A DNA stretch of 64,000 bases, taken from contig OX393567.1 of the NCBI GenBank assembly GCA_947652115.1, forward strand, positions 23,661,020 to 23,725,019, given 5' to 3'. Origin of the DNA: Blastomussa wellsi. Lineage: Eukaryota; Cnidaria; Anthozoa; Scleractinia; Plerogyridae. This document shows positions 1 through 11,711 of this stretch, piece by piece. The position numbers were made by a program, and so were the translations under genes. The notes under the pieces are model-generated. The model saw nothing but the letters and a program-made list of their open reading frames with translations. It searched no databases and was not told the origin of the DNA. Each line of letters opens with the position of its first letter. Position 1 is the stretch's first letter.

Positions 1-310
1 CCAGGGGGGGGGGGGGGAGTATTTTTTTGGGTTGACAATTTACACGCTCGGCATTTTTTTTGGGTCAAGAGGTCTGTCACGTATTTTTGGAGGTCTCATT
101 AGCTGATTGATGCAAAATCATGCATTGGAAAAGTCTGTTTGATTGAACACATCTGTATTGAGGTGTTGAAGTCTTTTTTTGGGTAGGAAATTTTGATGCC
201 ACGTATTTTTTTGGTCTAAAATTTCAGGTTTGTTTAGTTTTTGGGGGTTTGCAATATGGAGCTCTGTCGGACCCCCCCCCCGTCATGTTAATGCGAGTAA
301 CCCCCCCCCC
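1..310. repeat. Dispersed repeat, copy 1 (second copy near 59.6 kb)
   Basis: The stretch has short homopolymer G, T and C runs between conserved phrases: tttacacgctcggca, ctgtcacgtatttttgg, aattttgatgcca, tttgcaatatg and a terminal run of C followed by gtcatgt. The same phrases recur in the same order at about 59,610-59,885. This copy has an extra segment at about 95-170. It is an interspersed repeat of unknown class with no coding content I can recognise. Confidence 0.6.
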
Positions 311-365
311 CTCGCGCCCTGAGCAACTTCCTTGCTCGATCCGAAATTGCGATCAATGGATTAAT

Positions 366-553
366 TGACCATTTTCGCATTGCCCATAATACACCTTGTT
401 TACCCCCCCCCCCCCCCAAATTTTGCATAAGCATTGTCTTCCGATTTTCTTGGGACGACTATAATACCCAGGAGAATTGGGAAACAAAGGTTATGCAAAA
501 TTGTGGGGGGTAAACAAGGTGTATTATGGGCAATGCGAAAATGGTCAATAGAC
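366..553. repeat. Foldback element, arms of about 65 bp
   Basis: The arm at about 368-432 (ccattttcgcattgcccata...) is matched in reverse complement at about 489-553, including the C-run/G-run and the tttgcataa motif. It directly abuts a second palindrome (550-710). Probably a small non-autonomous palindromic transposon. Confidence 0.7.
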
Positions 554-710
554 CAATTTCGATATTTTAAAATTGAGCCTAAAACAATATACCTCAGCAC
601 GAGGCTCCGAGGTATAAATTATAGAGTTTGTGGGATTTATTCCCCGGAGCCTCGCAGTGATGTCTATTGTTTTAGGCTGAATATTAAAATATTGAAATTG
701 GTCTATTGGT
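550..710. repeat. Foldback element adjoining the previous palindrome
   Basis: The left arm (gaccaatttcgatatttta, agcctaaaacaatat, gaggctcc) is matched inversely on the right (ggagcctcg, attgttttaggct, aaaatattgaaattggtc). It is a degenerate hairpin of about 160 bp. Confidence 0.6.
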
Positions 711-881
711 CTATTGGTTCGAAAAATGTCTTAACACACGCATGCGGGACGAGCTAATTGGGGACATTAAATGGAACAAGGCTGAAAATTCAATTAACGA
801 AGGTTAGCTTTATGAGAGAATAACTCTATTTTCATAGTTTAAAAAGAATCTGTTTTAATATATCAGGAGGAAAATATTTAT

Positions 882-946
882 TAAGCTATATAACCCAGAG
901 AAAATCAGCTTATTATAAGCTGATTTTCTCTGGGTTATATAGCTTA
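882..946. repeat. Perfect 31-bp inverted repeat with a 3-nt loop
   Basis: Positions 882-912 and 916-946 are exact reverse complements (arm begins taagctatataacccagag), separated by 3 nt. It lies in the PLA2 intron, about 60 bp downstream of the exon at 1004-1139 in the direction of transcription. An arm this long without a mismatch suggests recent origin or replication slippage. Confidence 0.9.
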
Positions 947-1003
947 TATGATATAAGTTCTCAAAACATATTTGTCTCTCGGCTTCTTAAAAATTCTCAT
1001 TAC

Positions 1004-1449
1004 CTCGCTTAGATTCTTTGGTCCTTGTTCTCCTAAAATTTTCTTCATGGCCTCAAATACTAATTTCTTTCTCTTCTGAACGAAAGCCTTTTCTTCGTCA
1101 CACAGCTCTATGCTGTATCGCAAGTCAGTCGGGGCAGTGCTGTTAAATGTTGGAAGGAAAAGAATCAAATTTCAGCGTTGGAATTATTATACGAAAATTA
1201 GTACGTAAAAAGGAAGGCATTCTTCAATAAAAGATTAATCTGTATACGTAGTTTTTCGTAATAAGTTGTAGCTTTTATGTTAAATTATTGTTGTCTGATG
1301 TGTTTTACCGTGTTTAAATAAAGATGACGGTGATGATGAGGATGAGAGAGAGAGAGGGAGAGAGGGGGAGGGAGAGGGAGGGAAAGAGAGAGAGAGAGAC
1401 GGGAGGGGCGTGTGTGTGTGGGAGGAGGGGGGCTGAGTTGGGGGGGGGG

Positions 1450-1520
<71 letters not shown>

Positions 1521-4500
1521 ATAGGAATCTGCACTTTTGTAACGTAAAACAGGCACTTTGGTAACGAAAAAAGGGAACTTTTGTAACATGGGGAACATTT
1601 GTAACCTGATAGGGCACTTTTCTCACTTTCCGGAGGGCACTTTTGTAACAAAACAGGCACTTTCGTAACAATAACGGGAACTTCTGTAACGATGACTTTT
1701 AACTCAATTCTGAGACTTATCCAACTTGTTCCCTCCCCGTGTTTGCATATTTATGTGTGTAATTAACCTCCTGTTTTCAATTTTAGGAGAATCAACAATT
1801 AAGGAGTATGTAGGAAATGAACAATTTGTCTTAAACAATGATGGCAACAAGATAGCAACCTGTTATAGTAAAGAGTCAAATAAATGTGGACAGTTGAATG
1901 GAGCGAACACAGCTTTAAGAACCTAGTTAAAATTGCCTCTGATGGCGGTTAAACATTAACACAATCCTCTAAGAAAAACGTACTTGGGACGACAATTAGT
2001 TGTAATTGATTTCAAAACAGACTTTTCGGAAAAAAAAAACAGTACACGAAAAGACAAGACGTTAAATTGTAAATCACCCTTTAATAACATTTGCAGTCAA
2101 TCAGTGATATTAAATCCAACGCGGCAAACACAGTCAGTTGAAATACCCGATACAAGTAAGTCAGTGACAATAAGTCCACACCGTCTGTTGAAAATTTCAT
2201 GTCATTCATAGTTCCCTCTGGTCCCATGTAGTTGTTTAGTATAACATACTATAACTCTGGTTTTGTCCACAGTCTAACAACCAATCTGGCATGTGCAGTG
2301 AACTCCCTTTAACTAAGGCACTATTCTTAATATTAATTCATCAAAAACAGAAACAAAACCTGGTCAGGAACCTTACCAAGAGCAGCACTCGGTTTTACTT
2401 ATCACAAAAGCCCATAGACCCTACACATGAACGGCTAACAAATTGAGTGAGTGACTTCCTAGCTCATAATTAAACGAGGCTAGTAGAGCTAATTTAAATG
2501 AATGAAAAAGAATTTTAAACTGGCAACCATTTATGCATAGGGTCTGTGTTCCGAAATTTTTGATTTGCGAAAGCATTTATTATAACATGGCAATTGCAAC
2601 CAACAAACCAATTGTTACATGACAGGGTTAATGCAACTAACGAGCAAGTCTTTAAACAGTCTGATCCAAGACTGTCTTGCCTCTATCCCAAAAGCCCATA
2701 GACCCTATGCATAACGGGCTAACAAATTGAGTGAGTGACTTCCTAGCTCAAAACGAGGCTAGTAGGGCTAATTTAAATGAATACAAAAGCATTTTAAACT
2801 GGCAACCATTTATGCATAGGGTCTATGTTCTGAAATTTTTGATTTGCGAAAGCCCATATAACATGACAACTGGAACCAACAAACCATTTGTTCAATGACA
2901 AGGCTAATAGCAACTAATGATCAAGTCTTTAAACAGTATGATCCAAGACTCTCTTGTAACTTAACAGAAAACGTAACAATACACTTTTATTAGGGCCCAA
3001 GATAAATTTTATAAGCGCCGCTTTAAATTAAATAAATTATGTTAGGGAACACACCTGAATCGTTCTGACAGTTTTAAAATTTCAGCGATTATCCACTGCA
3101 CTATAGGATTTGCGTCACATCTGAAGTGTTCTTGAAATGAATGAACAAATTCGAAAAGGTACAATTTAAGTTAATTCGTGCAGAGGGTTTAATTGAGCGA
3201 AAAAAAAATCCTGCAAACCGAAAATCCCCCACCCCCTATCACTTTTCTAATGGTTCGTTCCTTAGAACTGCACCCTCTGCAGCTGACTCGTCATTCTTTG
3301 GACAGCAAGTAGGCTATGACGTAAGTTGGAACAGTCAGTTGTATTTAAATTAAGACTACAAGCAGTCCCTTTTTTCTCGGTCCGTCGAGCACAAAGTGAA
3401 AAAATGGCCAGACCTGGTAGAGGTGCCTCGCCGCGTGGGCGTGTCTCCTAGGTTACGCGCGGCCATTTTTTTCGCTTCGCACTAGACGGACTAAGAAAAA
3501 AAAAGGAACTGCTCGTAGTCTAATTTAAATTGTTGAAAATAGACTTTCCATTCATGATTAACTATCGTTTTGGACTGTTAATCAAGTGCAATTATTTGCC
3601 TGTCATAAGCCTCCATTATAATCGCATTTAAACGGTACAAATTAGATCTCTTAAGGCTGTGAAACTGAACCTAATCAAGGAAGATGACTTCGCTCAATCT
3701 GTAACAGTCTTAACTGAGTACATGCACTAACTAGAAAGGGTCATTTGTCGTTGAAATGAGTGAAAAAAAAAGCTTTTTATGCAAATAACCTTAATCAAAC
3801 TGCGCAAAGTGAAACGCATCAAGGTAGCAAAAAGGTTTAAAAACCTCTAACTCCCTCCCGTTTTGAAGGAAAACTCTCAATTTTGGGTCACTTATTACTC
3901 TCATGATAATGAACAATTTCAACTAAAGTATGTTTGTTATCTCTCAAAAAATAATGCCAAAAGTAGTATTGGGAAGATATGGCAAATCGGGAGCTTTTGT
4001 AACGTTGCCGGTTTTTAGACATCGGTACCTTGAAAAATTCGTCAAAAATTTGAATCTCTCTCTATTCACGTCAATCCTTTTTTGTTACAATGCCAGATAG
4101 CTACTCTAATCGCTGTCCAAAAATAAGCACTATTGGTTAGATTTAACAAGAAAAATAAACTTTTCAAAGTCGCTGTGCAAAAAAAGGGCTTTTTCCGAAT
4201 CGTGAAACCTTTCATCGACATGAAAAACGAAAGACATACATGCTGAAATTTTGGAAACCTCAATTTCTGCTTTTCAAAGAGCCGTGGTAATTGAGAGAAT
4301 GGTATGGCACATGAATGGTAATCCAATAGCTACAATTCATCACGTAAAATAGAAAAAAAGCTTTAAATTTGACCTTACCACGGCATAGGGATATTTTGTC
4401 ACCTCTTGATCATTAATTTAGCCTTAATTCCGACACATTTATGTGGAATTAACTGAACGTGTGCATGCAGTAAGCCCTTGTAGTTAAGCTATCTTGGTAT

Positions 4501-6288
4501 AAAATTCAGAATTTTCCATACAGAATAAGCGATGCTATTACCAAAGGAGAATAAAGTTACCAAAGTGCCTGCTTATACCTATGGAGAGAGAGAGAGAGAG
4601 AGAGAGAGACGGGAGGGGCGTGTGTGTGTGGGAGGAGGGAGGCTGAGTTGGGGGGGGGGGAGGGAGGGAGAGAGAGAGAGAGAGAGACGGGAGGGGCGCG
4701 TGTGTGGGAGGAGGGGGGCTGAGTTGGGGGGGGGGGGGAGGTGGTAAGAGAAAGGATGCACACCTACAACTAAATGGGTTTCTATTTCCCAATAAGATCT
4801 GGATTTTTAGCTCTCTAAAACTAACACAATTGAAGGTGTTGTGGCGTAAGATTAGTATGACGGACTCCGGATCGGGCGATAGTGCATTGCGTTCTTTGGG
4901 ATAAGACCGTTTGGCGGAAGGTAACCTGCAATAATTTAATTACATCCCACCCCGGGGTGGTAGCGTTGAGAGCCACTTGGCCTGAGAACTCCCAGTGAAG
5001 TTAGGACATTGTATTTGTTTACTCGCTCACCAATCCATGGCTTTCAACTCAACGTCAACTTTTGAATCCTGAAAAGGATTTAAGAAAAAGAGTCTATAAA
5101 GTGTTTAGGTAGCAACGGTGCTGTATGAGAAGATATTTCAATCCGACATTCATTTCAGGTTTTTGTCTCTTGAATAGACATTGTCTCTTGTATAGATACC
5201 AAAACCATGAAAAACTTTTACGTGGTCTGCAAAGGTGAGTACACTCGAAATATATTTCAAATATGGCTTCATTTGCAGTCAGTGTAATTCGGTTTTGACT
5301 CCGGCAGGAATGGCGAGAATGACGCCTTATTGTCAAGGGTTCCTCTCCGGATTTTCGGATTTTCCTCCCTCTTCACAAAACGGCATTTCCCAGAGAAAGG
5401 ACCGAAGTAAGGTGAACAAAAAAATGAAATTCTTCAATGGAAGCGAAAACATTAAAGATATAAGTAAACACTGCAAGTCAACACGAATTTTTTCCCAATT
5501 TACAGTTATATCTGGATAGAGGCCCTGTGCTCTACTATATATTATATATAAGCGGATGTGGCCTCCTTCTAATGACCTCTAACGCCTTAAATATTTTTCA
5601 AGGCCATGCATATAATCTGCATACCTCAAATTTCTTATCGAAGATAAATGTGTGTTGGTAGCTTTTATTGAGTTCCAGGCTTCTCAGGTCAAATGTCTTT
5701 GTTTCCAGTCCATCATCCGCGGTGTATTTATCAGAGTCAACCAACGTGATTTCTTCGGAAAAAGATACGGTACAAGCGCTCACTTAGTGTGATCATAATG
5801 TAGGCAAAGTGTAGTCTAAGGCTGTAACTTCGCAAGTGCAGTAAGGAAACGAAGTGGCGCTGTGATGTAAAACTACATGTGAAGTAAGTTTCTGAGTTCA
5901 AATAAATAGCATCAAAAAAAGGTCTGCGAAGGCCAAGCGTCTCATCTTGGTGGAGGTTATCCTGCTGTATTTCTACCCCCCGGATGGGATGCTAGTCCAT
6001 CGCAGGGTTACCAGCTAGAACCCAGGCTATCCGAACCGGAAACCAACGCACTGACTATTTTCCACGGCTCCTCAAACCACGCATAATAATGTAATATAAT
6101 TTAATATAATTTGTTCATTATATTCGTACGGTTTAACTTACCTAAATGATTCTGTATTGATGGATCCAGATAAAACTGAAAAGTTTCGTTCCATATCGGA
6201 GTTTTGGTGTTATTTTTCACCGTCGTTTCACGACTGCCATTGGGGGCTGTGGGAATGCAGAGCTTCACATATGGATCTGGTCTGTCCC
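1004..6288 (-). CDS. PLA2G4A-like: Cytosolic phospholipase A2, group IVA-like (partial: three exons)
   Basis: Three minus-strand exons are supported. Exon 6288-6142 encodes the start of a C2 domain (RPDPYVK, NNTKTPIWNETFQFYLDP). Exon 5752-5625 encodes the next C2 strands (ITLVDSDKYTADDGLETK, FIFDKKFE). Exon 1139-1004 encodes the entry to the lipase domain (DLRYSIELCDEEKAF, GPKNLSE). This order matches animal cPLA2-alpha, a Ca2+-recruited enzyme that releases arachidonate from membrane phospholipids. The DPY aspartate, the N of WNETF's loop and the VDSD aspartates correspond to C2 Ca2+-loop ligands. The first two exons join in phase (TTAG|GTAAGT to GAAG|AA). The last two do not (phase 0 to phase 2), so a small exon of roughly 30 nt between 1140 and 5624 is missing from my model. 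The N-terminal exon should lie in 6.3-11.7 kb and was not found. The GXSGS catalytic exons lie beyond the left edge. Group IVA is the nearest match; other group IV members are possible. Confidence 0.83.
1340..1518. repeat. GA-rich minisatellite/microsatellite, copy 1
   Basis: Mixed (GA)n and GGGAG tracts surround the unit gacgggaggggcgtgtgtgt plus ggaggaggggggctgagttgg, followed by a pure (GA)n run of about 60 bp. The same compound unit is found at 4582-4743. Long reading frames here on both strands are low-complexity artefacts. Confidence 0.9.
1519..1700. repeat. Degenerate minisatellite, unit like GGCACTTTTGTAAC
   Basis: About eight variants of a 13-nt core (gcacttttgtaac, gcactttggtaac, gaacttttgtaac, gaacatttgtaac, gcactttcgtaac, gaacttctgtaac) recur with spacers of variable length. 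A single related unit is at about 3990. The reverse complement occurs at 4553-4572, next to the second GA tract. Confidence 0.75.
2405..2965. repeat. Tandem duplication, period about 284 bp
   Basis: Copy 1 starts near 2409 and copy 2 near 2693, both with agcccatagaccct. They share acaaattgagtgagtgactt, gaggctagtag, aactggcaaccatttatgca, gaaatttttgatttgcgaaa and caagtctttaaacag. The copies have diverged by scattered substitutions and small indels. It is intronic to the PLA2-like gene and non-coding. Confidence 0.85.
3352..3522. mobile_element. Palindromic MITE with TAG...CTA-type ends and 9-bp TSD
   Basis: The ends are inverted (aagactacaagcagtcc at left, ggaactgctcgtagtcta at right). Inner inverted segments include cggtccgtcgagc against gactagacgg-type sequence and aatggcc against ggccatt. 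The element is flanked by an exact 9-bp direct repeat, ATTTAAATT (3343-3351 and 3523-3531). It has no coding capacity. A related element is at 22,383-22,516. Confidence 0.85.
4549..4743. repeat. GA-rich minisatellite, copy 2 (two units)
   Basis: Two tandem copies of the gacgggaggggcg...ctgagttgg unit seen at 1.34-1.52 kb are joined by (GA)n. On the left, gttaccaaagtgcctgct and cctatgg are the reverse complement of the sequence on the right of copy 1 (ccatagg...gcactttggtaac). The flank is inverted relative to the GA strand between the two loci. Confidence 0.85.
4858..4920 (+). mobile_element. Fragment of a tRNA-derived SINE
   Basis: ggactccggatcgggcga followed by tgcattgcgttctttggga is a short degraded match to the SINE near 23.67-23.86 kb (ggactccggatcggacgg, aatgcgttgtgttcctggg). 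Confidence 0.5.
5948..6035 (-). mobile_element. 3' fragment of the same tRNA-derived SINE
   Basis: The reverse complement reads ctggtaaccctgcgatggac followed by tagcatcccatccgggggg, the conserved distal block of the SINE seen at 20.33 and 23.67 kb. It sits in the PLA2 intron between the two C2 exons. Confidence 0.75.
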
Positions 6289-9200
6289 CTGTGGACATAA
6301 ACGCAAACAGCAAAAATTAAAGTGGCTGGCTTACGGTCTTTTGGATCATTATCAGTGTTTAGTTTTGTTAGTTATGCGCTCTGAATTCAAGTTAAAACTG
6401 GCAGAGGTAAAATTATATGGCCACATAACAAACATGGATGGTTTCCGAACATTATAAATTACAGCAGTTTTCATGACACCGTTTGAAAAATCGGGCCACG
6501 TTTTTCAAATTTACCCAGTTGCAATCTGCTTCAATCTTCCCCATTTTTCTACATCCATGACTCCATCTCGAATCTTCGGGGTTTCTTCTGAGTTCTTCTG
6601 CAGCTTTATTATTTTTTTATTATTTTTTTAATTTTTTTTTAAATTTTTTTTTATTATTATTATTATTACTACGTTACTACATTATTACTTTACTTCATTA
6701 CTTCATTACTACTTACTACGTTACTACATTCCTTTTTAGTTAAGTACTGCTCGCAATATTTGTTATTTGTTACGTTTTAGTTTTAATAAAAATCTTATAT
6801 AAAAATAGGTGATGTGAAATTGGCTTGTACTACATGTAATACAATGGTGCGATATATTCTTTACTGTTACCTTCTGTTAAAATTAATTACATTTATTGTG
6901 CTTGAATAAAAGAAAGGAAATATTTGAATCCACGATAAGTTCGTCAGAATCTCGCAGGGCTTCTGTCTAGTATGTTACTTTATCCATTTATGGGGGCTTA
7001 GGGATAATTTCCGTAAGGCTGAAGGTAGATAGAAAGCTTGGAAAGCCTTCTATCTTAGGAGTTGTTTTACGTTTTAGCTAATAGAATGGTAGGTGCAAAG
7101 ATGACAAATAGCCATTGTACGTTCTTTTATGAACTTTTTAAATTCCATGACTTTCCATGACCTTTTCCATCACTTGTCCAAGTTTTCCATGACCTAAATT
7201 TGAGCATTTTCTAGGAAATCGTATTTCATTTTGGGTACGTTTTACTATTTTCTTCACGAAAAAAAAACTAATTTATTTTGTACTTTTTTAATAAACATAA
7301 TTTTCTATGACTTTCCATGACCCACACTAAATTCCATGACTTTCCAGACCTGGAAATAAGCTGTTCATTATGTCTAACCCATCTCTAACTCCAGCACCAA
7401 AGTTAATATGTTCAATTTGATCATTTACAGTTTCCCCATAAAAGGTAACTTACAAAACTGGAACGATGCTAATGTGACGTCACGCCCGCGGAGGACTTTG
7501 ATCTCCAACTCGAGACAAGCTCGGTAGGACGCCTGTAAAAGAACGATGGTTTTGTAACGTGCAGTCATTGACTGTGCATAGTAACGGTTGTGGAGAGGAA
7601 TAGAAGAGAAAACGTGACATTATTGCTTTTTACTTTGTTCGACCTTTTGTTCTCTTTCTTCATCACTCCTGTGCCAGAGGCTCTATTTTCATTGTTCACC
7701 AGGCTTGCAGTCGTCGTTCGCATCGCGGCGTTATCGCTCAATGATCCCATTGTCGCGGCTTTGCCGGTCACAGTTTATGATAAAGAAACCCCATAGCACC
7801 CATCGTAAGCACAATATCGCCCTGGTTTCTCGCGCGCATGCAGCATACAATGTATTTCCCTTGGGGGTGGAGGGTGGGGAGGGGTTAAACAGATCGCAAA
7901 AGTAGAGTGTTTTTAGAGCACTCCACGAAGCGCTAAGTTTGTAAGAAATTGTCACTAAAATGTTATTCCGCACTGTTCAATCGCTACCCAACCGAAAAGC
8001 AGGTTCACGACATCACTGTTGCTACTTCGAGTTAGCAAAATGAACTTTTTGCTTCCTTTTGCAGGACTATTGGCAACTTGAAGCTTTTCCTGTTTAAAGC
8101 AATCCACTAAACCATTGAGTTAGAGCTATTAATTAAAAGCATTTTCATGCTGAGCGTTTTTAAAATTAGCTATTTCTCGGTCACACCTGATGACGGTGAC
8201 CGTAATACGGTTAGGGGAAATTTGAATGAAATCATTCTGAAATCGAAGGGCTTTCTTTTCTCCGCTTTGTTTGGAAGATTGAAGCTCGTTATTCGTGCAA
8301 TACCTGCCTGAAATCTAGCCATTTCTTTCCAAGCAGCCGTCACTCAGTAGCGAACTGAACGAGCCTGTCGAGAGAAATACAGCTAATTCCTGGGAGTTAC
8401 CGCCTATTTGCGCTAGATAATCGAAAGACATCTCAACGCATAGCAAAGAAAAGACGGAAAATGTTTACTCTGGGCCTAATAAGCTTTAATAATTCGACGG
8501 GGTAAAATAAGCGTATTAATACAGCAAAACAATGATATTAGTCACGAATCAACTCAAACAAACATTTCAAACATTTTATCGAAATAAATTAACACTAGTC
8601 TTTTTTAGTATTTTGATACTATAGCCGGTAAGAAGAGACAAATGCCGAAAAATTCAATGCAAGAGCTGTTTGTAGCACAAAATTTTGGTGTCTCAAGTTT
8701 CGGATCCTGGCTTATTTGCTTATTGGAGGGTTTTTTGATATTTTTGCCTGGTGGTCTCTTGAAGTGTAGAAAACTGCAGACCATGAACTTTAAGTTGCTT
8801 TTAAGGATTAAAATTAACTCAGCTAACAAAACAAATCGGAACGTTGGTCATTAATATTGGAAGGAAGATGGAATCATATGAAAGTTATCGGAAATGTGGC
8901 GTTTATTTGGCTAAAAGCTCTTTGCAAAAGTTCCTTAGAGTGATGGCATAAATTCTTTGCTGGTTCGTGATACTTTATCGGCCATGTTGGCAACCATCAG
9001 AATAAACATCTGATGCAACTGGATGGATAATTTGAAGCACTTTTCTTCCTTTGGGTTACCTGAGAGCTCATCACATGATTTGCAAATCAAATACCCACAA
9101 ATAATTGTCTGCTCATGCGCATTACTCTTGAAGCGTAGTCCGGTCCACTCCAAAGCAAAACAGAAAGCTTGACAGCTTGTTTTCCAAAGCTAGCGAAAAG

Positions 9201-10977
9201 TGCTTTTACGTTTCTGCTAGGCTAAACCCAAGCTCACCAATGGAATTGTCGCAAAATATCGATAATTTATCAGTCTTACAAATTTAGGTCGAGACAAATG
9301 ATTGTTTTGCTGGCCACTGGCAAATCAGGTACACGATATTTCATGGCTCAACCTCGTCCAATAACTATTAAACCATGACAAGTTGTTATGGTTTGACTGG
9401 TGCAGTTATTGATACATCAGTAAATTTTATTTAAAACTGAGTCGGCACATTGCGTTTAAAAGAGCCTTTGTTAATTCGAGAAGGGGGTTAAGAATTCAAG
9501 TTTTATTACTATTCCACTACAGTACTCTAACACATACGCGCAAGCTAAATTGTCATTTTGCATTGGCTCTTAGGCCTCCCTTCTGGAATGACAGATTCTG
9601 ATCGATTTTTAGGTGACCTTTGACTTTAAGGCATTTTACATGTGAATCATTTTGAACAAAGAAAACTGACTTAACTCTAAGAACAACTTAACCTAAAACT
9701 CGTGCGAAATAAAATAGCCAGTGTCTCAGGCCTATGTCAATAAACCAATATCAGTGTCACGAGCTCTAAATTCCTTCTTCGTTTGTCATGACCTCGTAGT
9801 AGTTTTTACCTTTTGAAAAGTGTTACATATTTTTTGTTTTCCTTGTACAACGAAAACACTGCTTTTAGATAAAGTTGCAGTTTCGTCGAGGGCCTTCCTT
9901 GAACTGTCTTGACATCCCTTTTCGCATATTCTGTGAACTTTCGCTATTTTAGTAATTTTCGTAATTGCATTCAATCTTGGATATAGTTCACACCGTCTGG
10001 ACTATCTACAGTTGAGCTGATTTCTGATCGGACTGAATCTTCTGCTTCTCAAAACTTTTACTCCCGGCTCTTATAGCGGCTGTCCTTTTTTGCGGCAATA
10101 AATATGATTTGATTGTAACCCGTCGCAATTGTTTTCGCTATACCAGGCTGAACAAAATTCGACAGTTCTTAAGGCCAAATCAACCGAACGTGGTTTGCTC
10201 CAATAAACAAAACATGGGGAATTTCAATCGACTGAAAACAGTTAATCCCAGTGAACGGGTCCTGGTTTCAGAAAAATCGACCAATCCCGTCCCAGGAGTA
10301 CTTTAATCTCCAGCTCAAGACAAGGGCGATAAGATGACTGTAAATTGCATGGTTTTTGCTGGGAAATGACATCAGCAAAACAAGCCCTACAATTGGCTCT
10401 ACGCCAAGTAATAAGGGTTTGCGTACTTGTTGCACAAAACGATCTCTTCTATTGTCTCCCTTGGTTCCCGATGTTTCTATTCGATCACTCTACGACCAGT
10501 ATGCAGAATAATTTCGAATTATTTCAAATTTATATCCAGAAACAGATTGCATTTTGAAACGCCTCGTGACTATCATGGCGTTTCTTCCCAACAGTATATC
10601 GCGACATATCAAACGGAATCCGCCTTGGTCGTTGACTCAGGTGTTGGCTCACCAAATCGTTCAGTTGACTTACTGAAGATAAACAGCACATGAGCTTACT
10701 ATCCCTCCATTAACTATGGCTATAACTAATCGCCAAGAGTTTGCATTCGAACTTTTCAGGAAATCGCATGAAAATATTTCGCAAACTCGAGTCTCTTGTC
10801 CATGGTGGGAATGCAAATTGTAATAATTCAATGATTGAAAGCGTGCAAGCGCGTGATCTAGTGTCTGTTGAAGTGTCTGTTTAAGCGACGGGGTGAGTTT
10901 TATTCGATTTCACGGTTGCCTGATGAAAGACAAAAGAATTCGAGATACCTAATCTTTGTTAGCCCAGTATATGTAAT

Positions 10978-11392
10978 TTAGAGGGGGCGGAAGGGGGTCC
11001 GAAAACCGCACAGAAATACGCCAAAAAACCGCAAACCGCATCGGATTTTTTCCCGAATACCGAAACCGCACGTACATGGAGGCCACAATATGATAGTTAC
11101 GTCAGCAAGACTTGTGATATATTCTGATAACATTGTGCGGTAATATTTTAAAACATACCATCATAACGCCAACGGTATATTGTACTACACTATTATACTC
11201 TGTTTACTACTAACCAAATGCCGGCCGTTCTAAAGAGTTTTATCACCGCATGCACTTGTTTCACCGAAAACCGCGACTTAAAGGTTGTAATAACCGCAAA
11301 CCGCTTAGTGTTTTAAAACCGCAATACCGCGAGTTGCAATAAAAATTACCGCAAAACCGCATCACCGCAAACCCTTACGCCCCCCTCAATAT
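10978..11392. repeat. CCGC-rich element with GC-rich inverted ends
   Basis: It begins gagggggcggaaggg and ends cccttacgcccccctc, an imperfect inverted pair. The interior holds many aaaccgcaa-type phrases (about 15) concentrated near both ends, with the right half largely the complement in theme of the left. Probably a non-autonomous DNA element of about 415 bp; no clear target duplication. Confidence 0.55.
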
Positions 11393-11578
11393 AGCAACAT
11401 AAAATTCTTTTCCCTTTTTAATTATTTAAACGCCAGAATTCACAGTTCACTCACTTAACCATATCAGGACTTCGGGGCATTTGATTAAAAAAAAAATGCC
11501 AGAAAAAATATTTGTGGGTGTTCCTTGGTCTGGGTGCTTGTATTTTAATATCAAGCAAACCTTTCCATCTCTCTGGTC

Positions 11579-11584
11579 TTTATT
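11579..11584 (-). terminator. Poly(A) signal AATAAA for TSEN54
   Basis: AATAAA on the minus strand lies about 130 nt beyond the TSEN54 stop codon at 11,712-11,714, a usual 3' UTR distance. Confidence 0.5.
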
Positions 11585-11711
11585 TTGTTATAGATTATTG
11601 AAGTAGCGCGTTCAATCAAGCTGCTCGTCTTCCGCGCCTCAGAGATTCAAGGCAAAGGGATCTGTTGACGCGTCTTTGTGAGGTGTGGTGTGTAGAAAGT
11701 TTGGCGCACTA

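Larger units (their letters stand above)
6289..11711. other. No confident exon; intron or intergenic DNA
   Basis: The first exon and promoter of the PLA2-like gene should lie here, but I found no segment with cPLA2 N-terminal similarity and good splice sites. Visible content: an AT-rich low-complexity tract (6600-6730), repeated actttccatgac phrases (7140-7350), and a CCGC-rich repeat at 10,978-11,392. Short reading frames up to 88 codons resemble no family I know. Confidence 0.5.

Noticed and set aside
1280..1671. Minus-strand frames rich in LSLSLS and PPPP
   Set aside because: They are translations of (GA)n and G-run repeats in all frames, not proteins.
9786..9974. 62-codon minus-strand frame as an N-terminal PLA2 exon
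   Set aside because: No resemblance to the start of a C2 domain, and no donor in the required phase.
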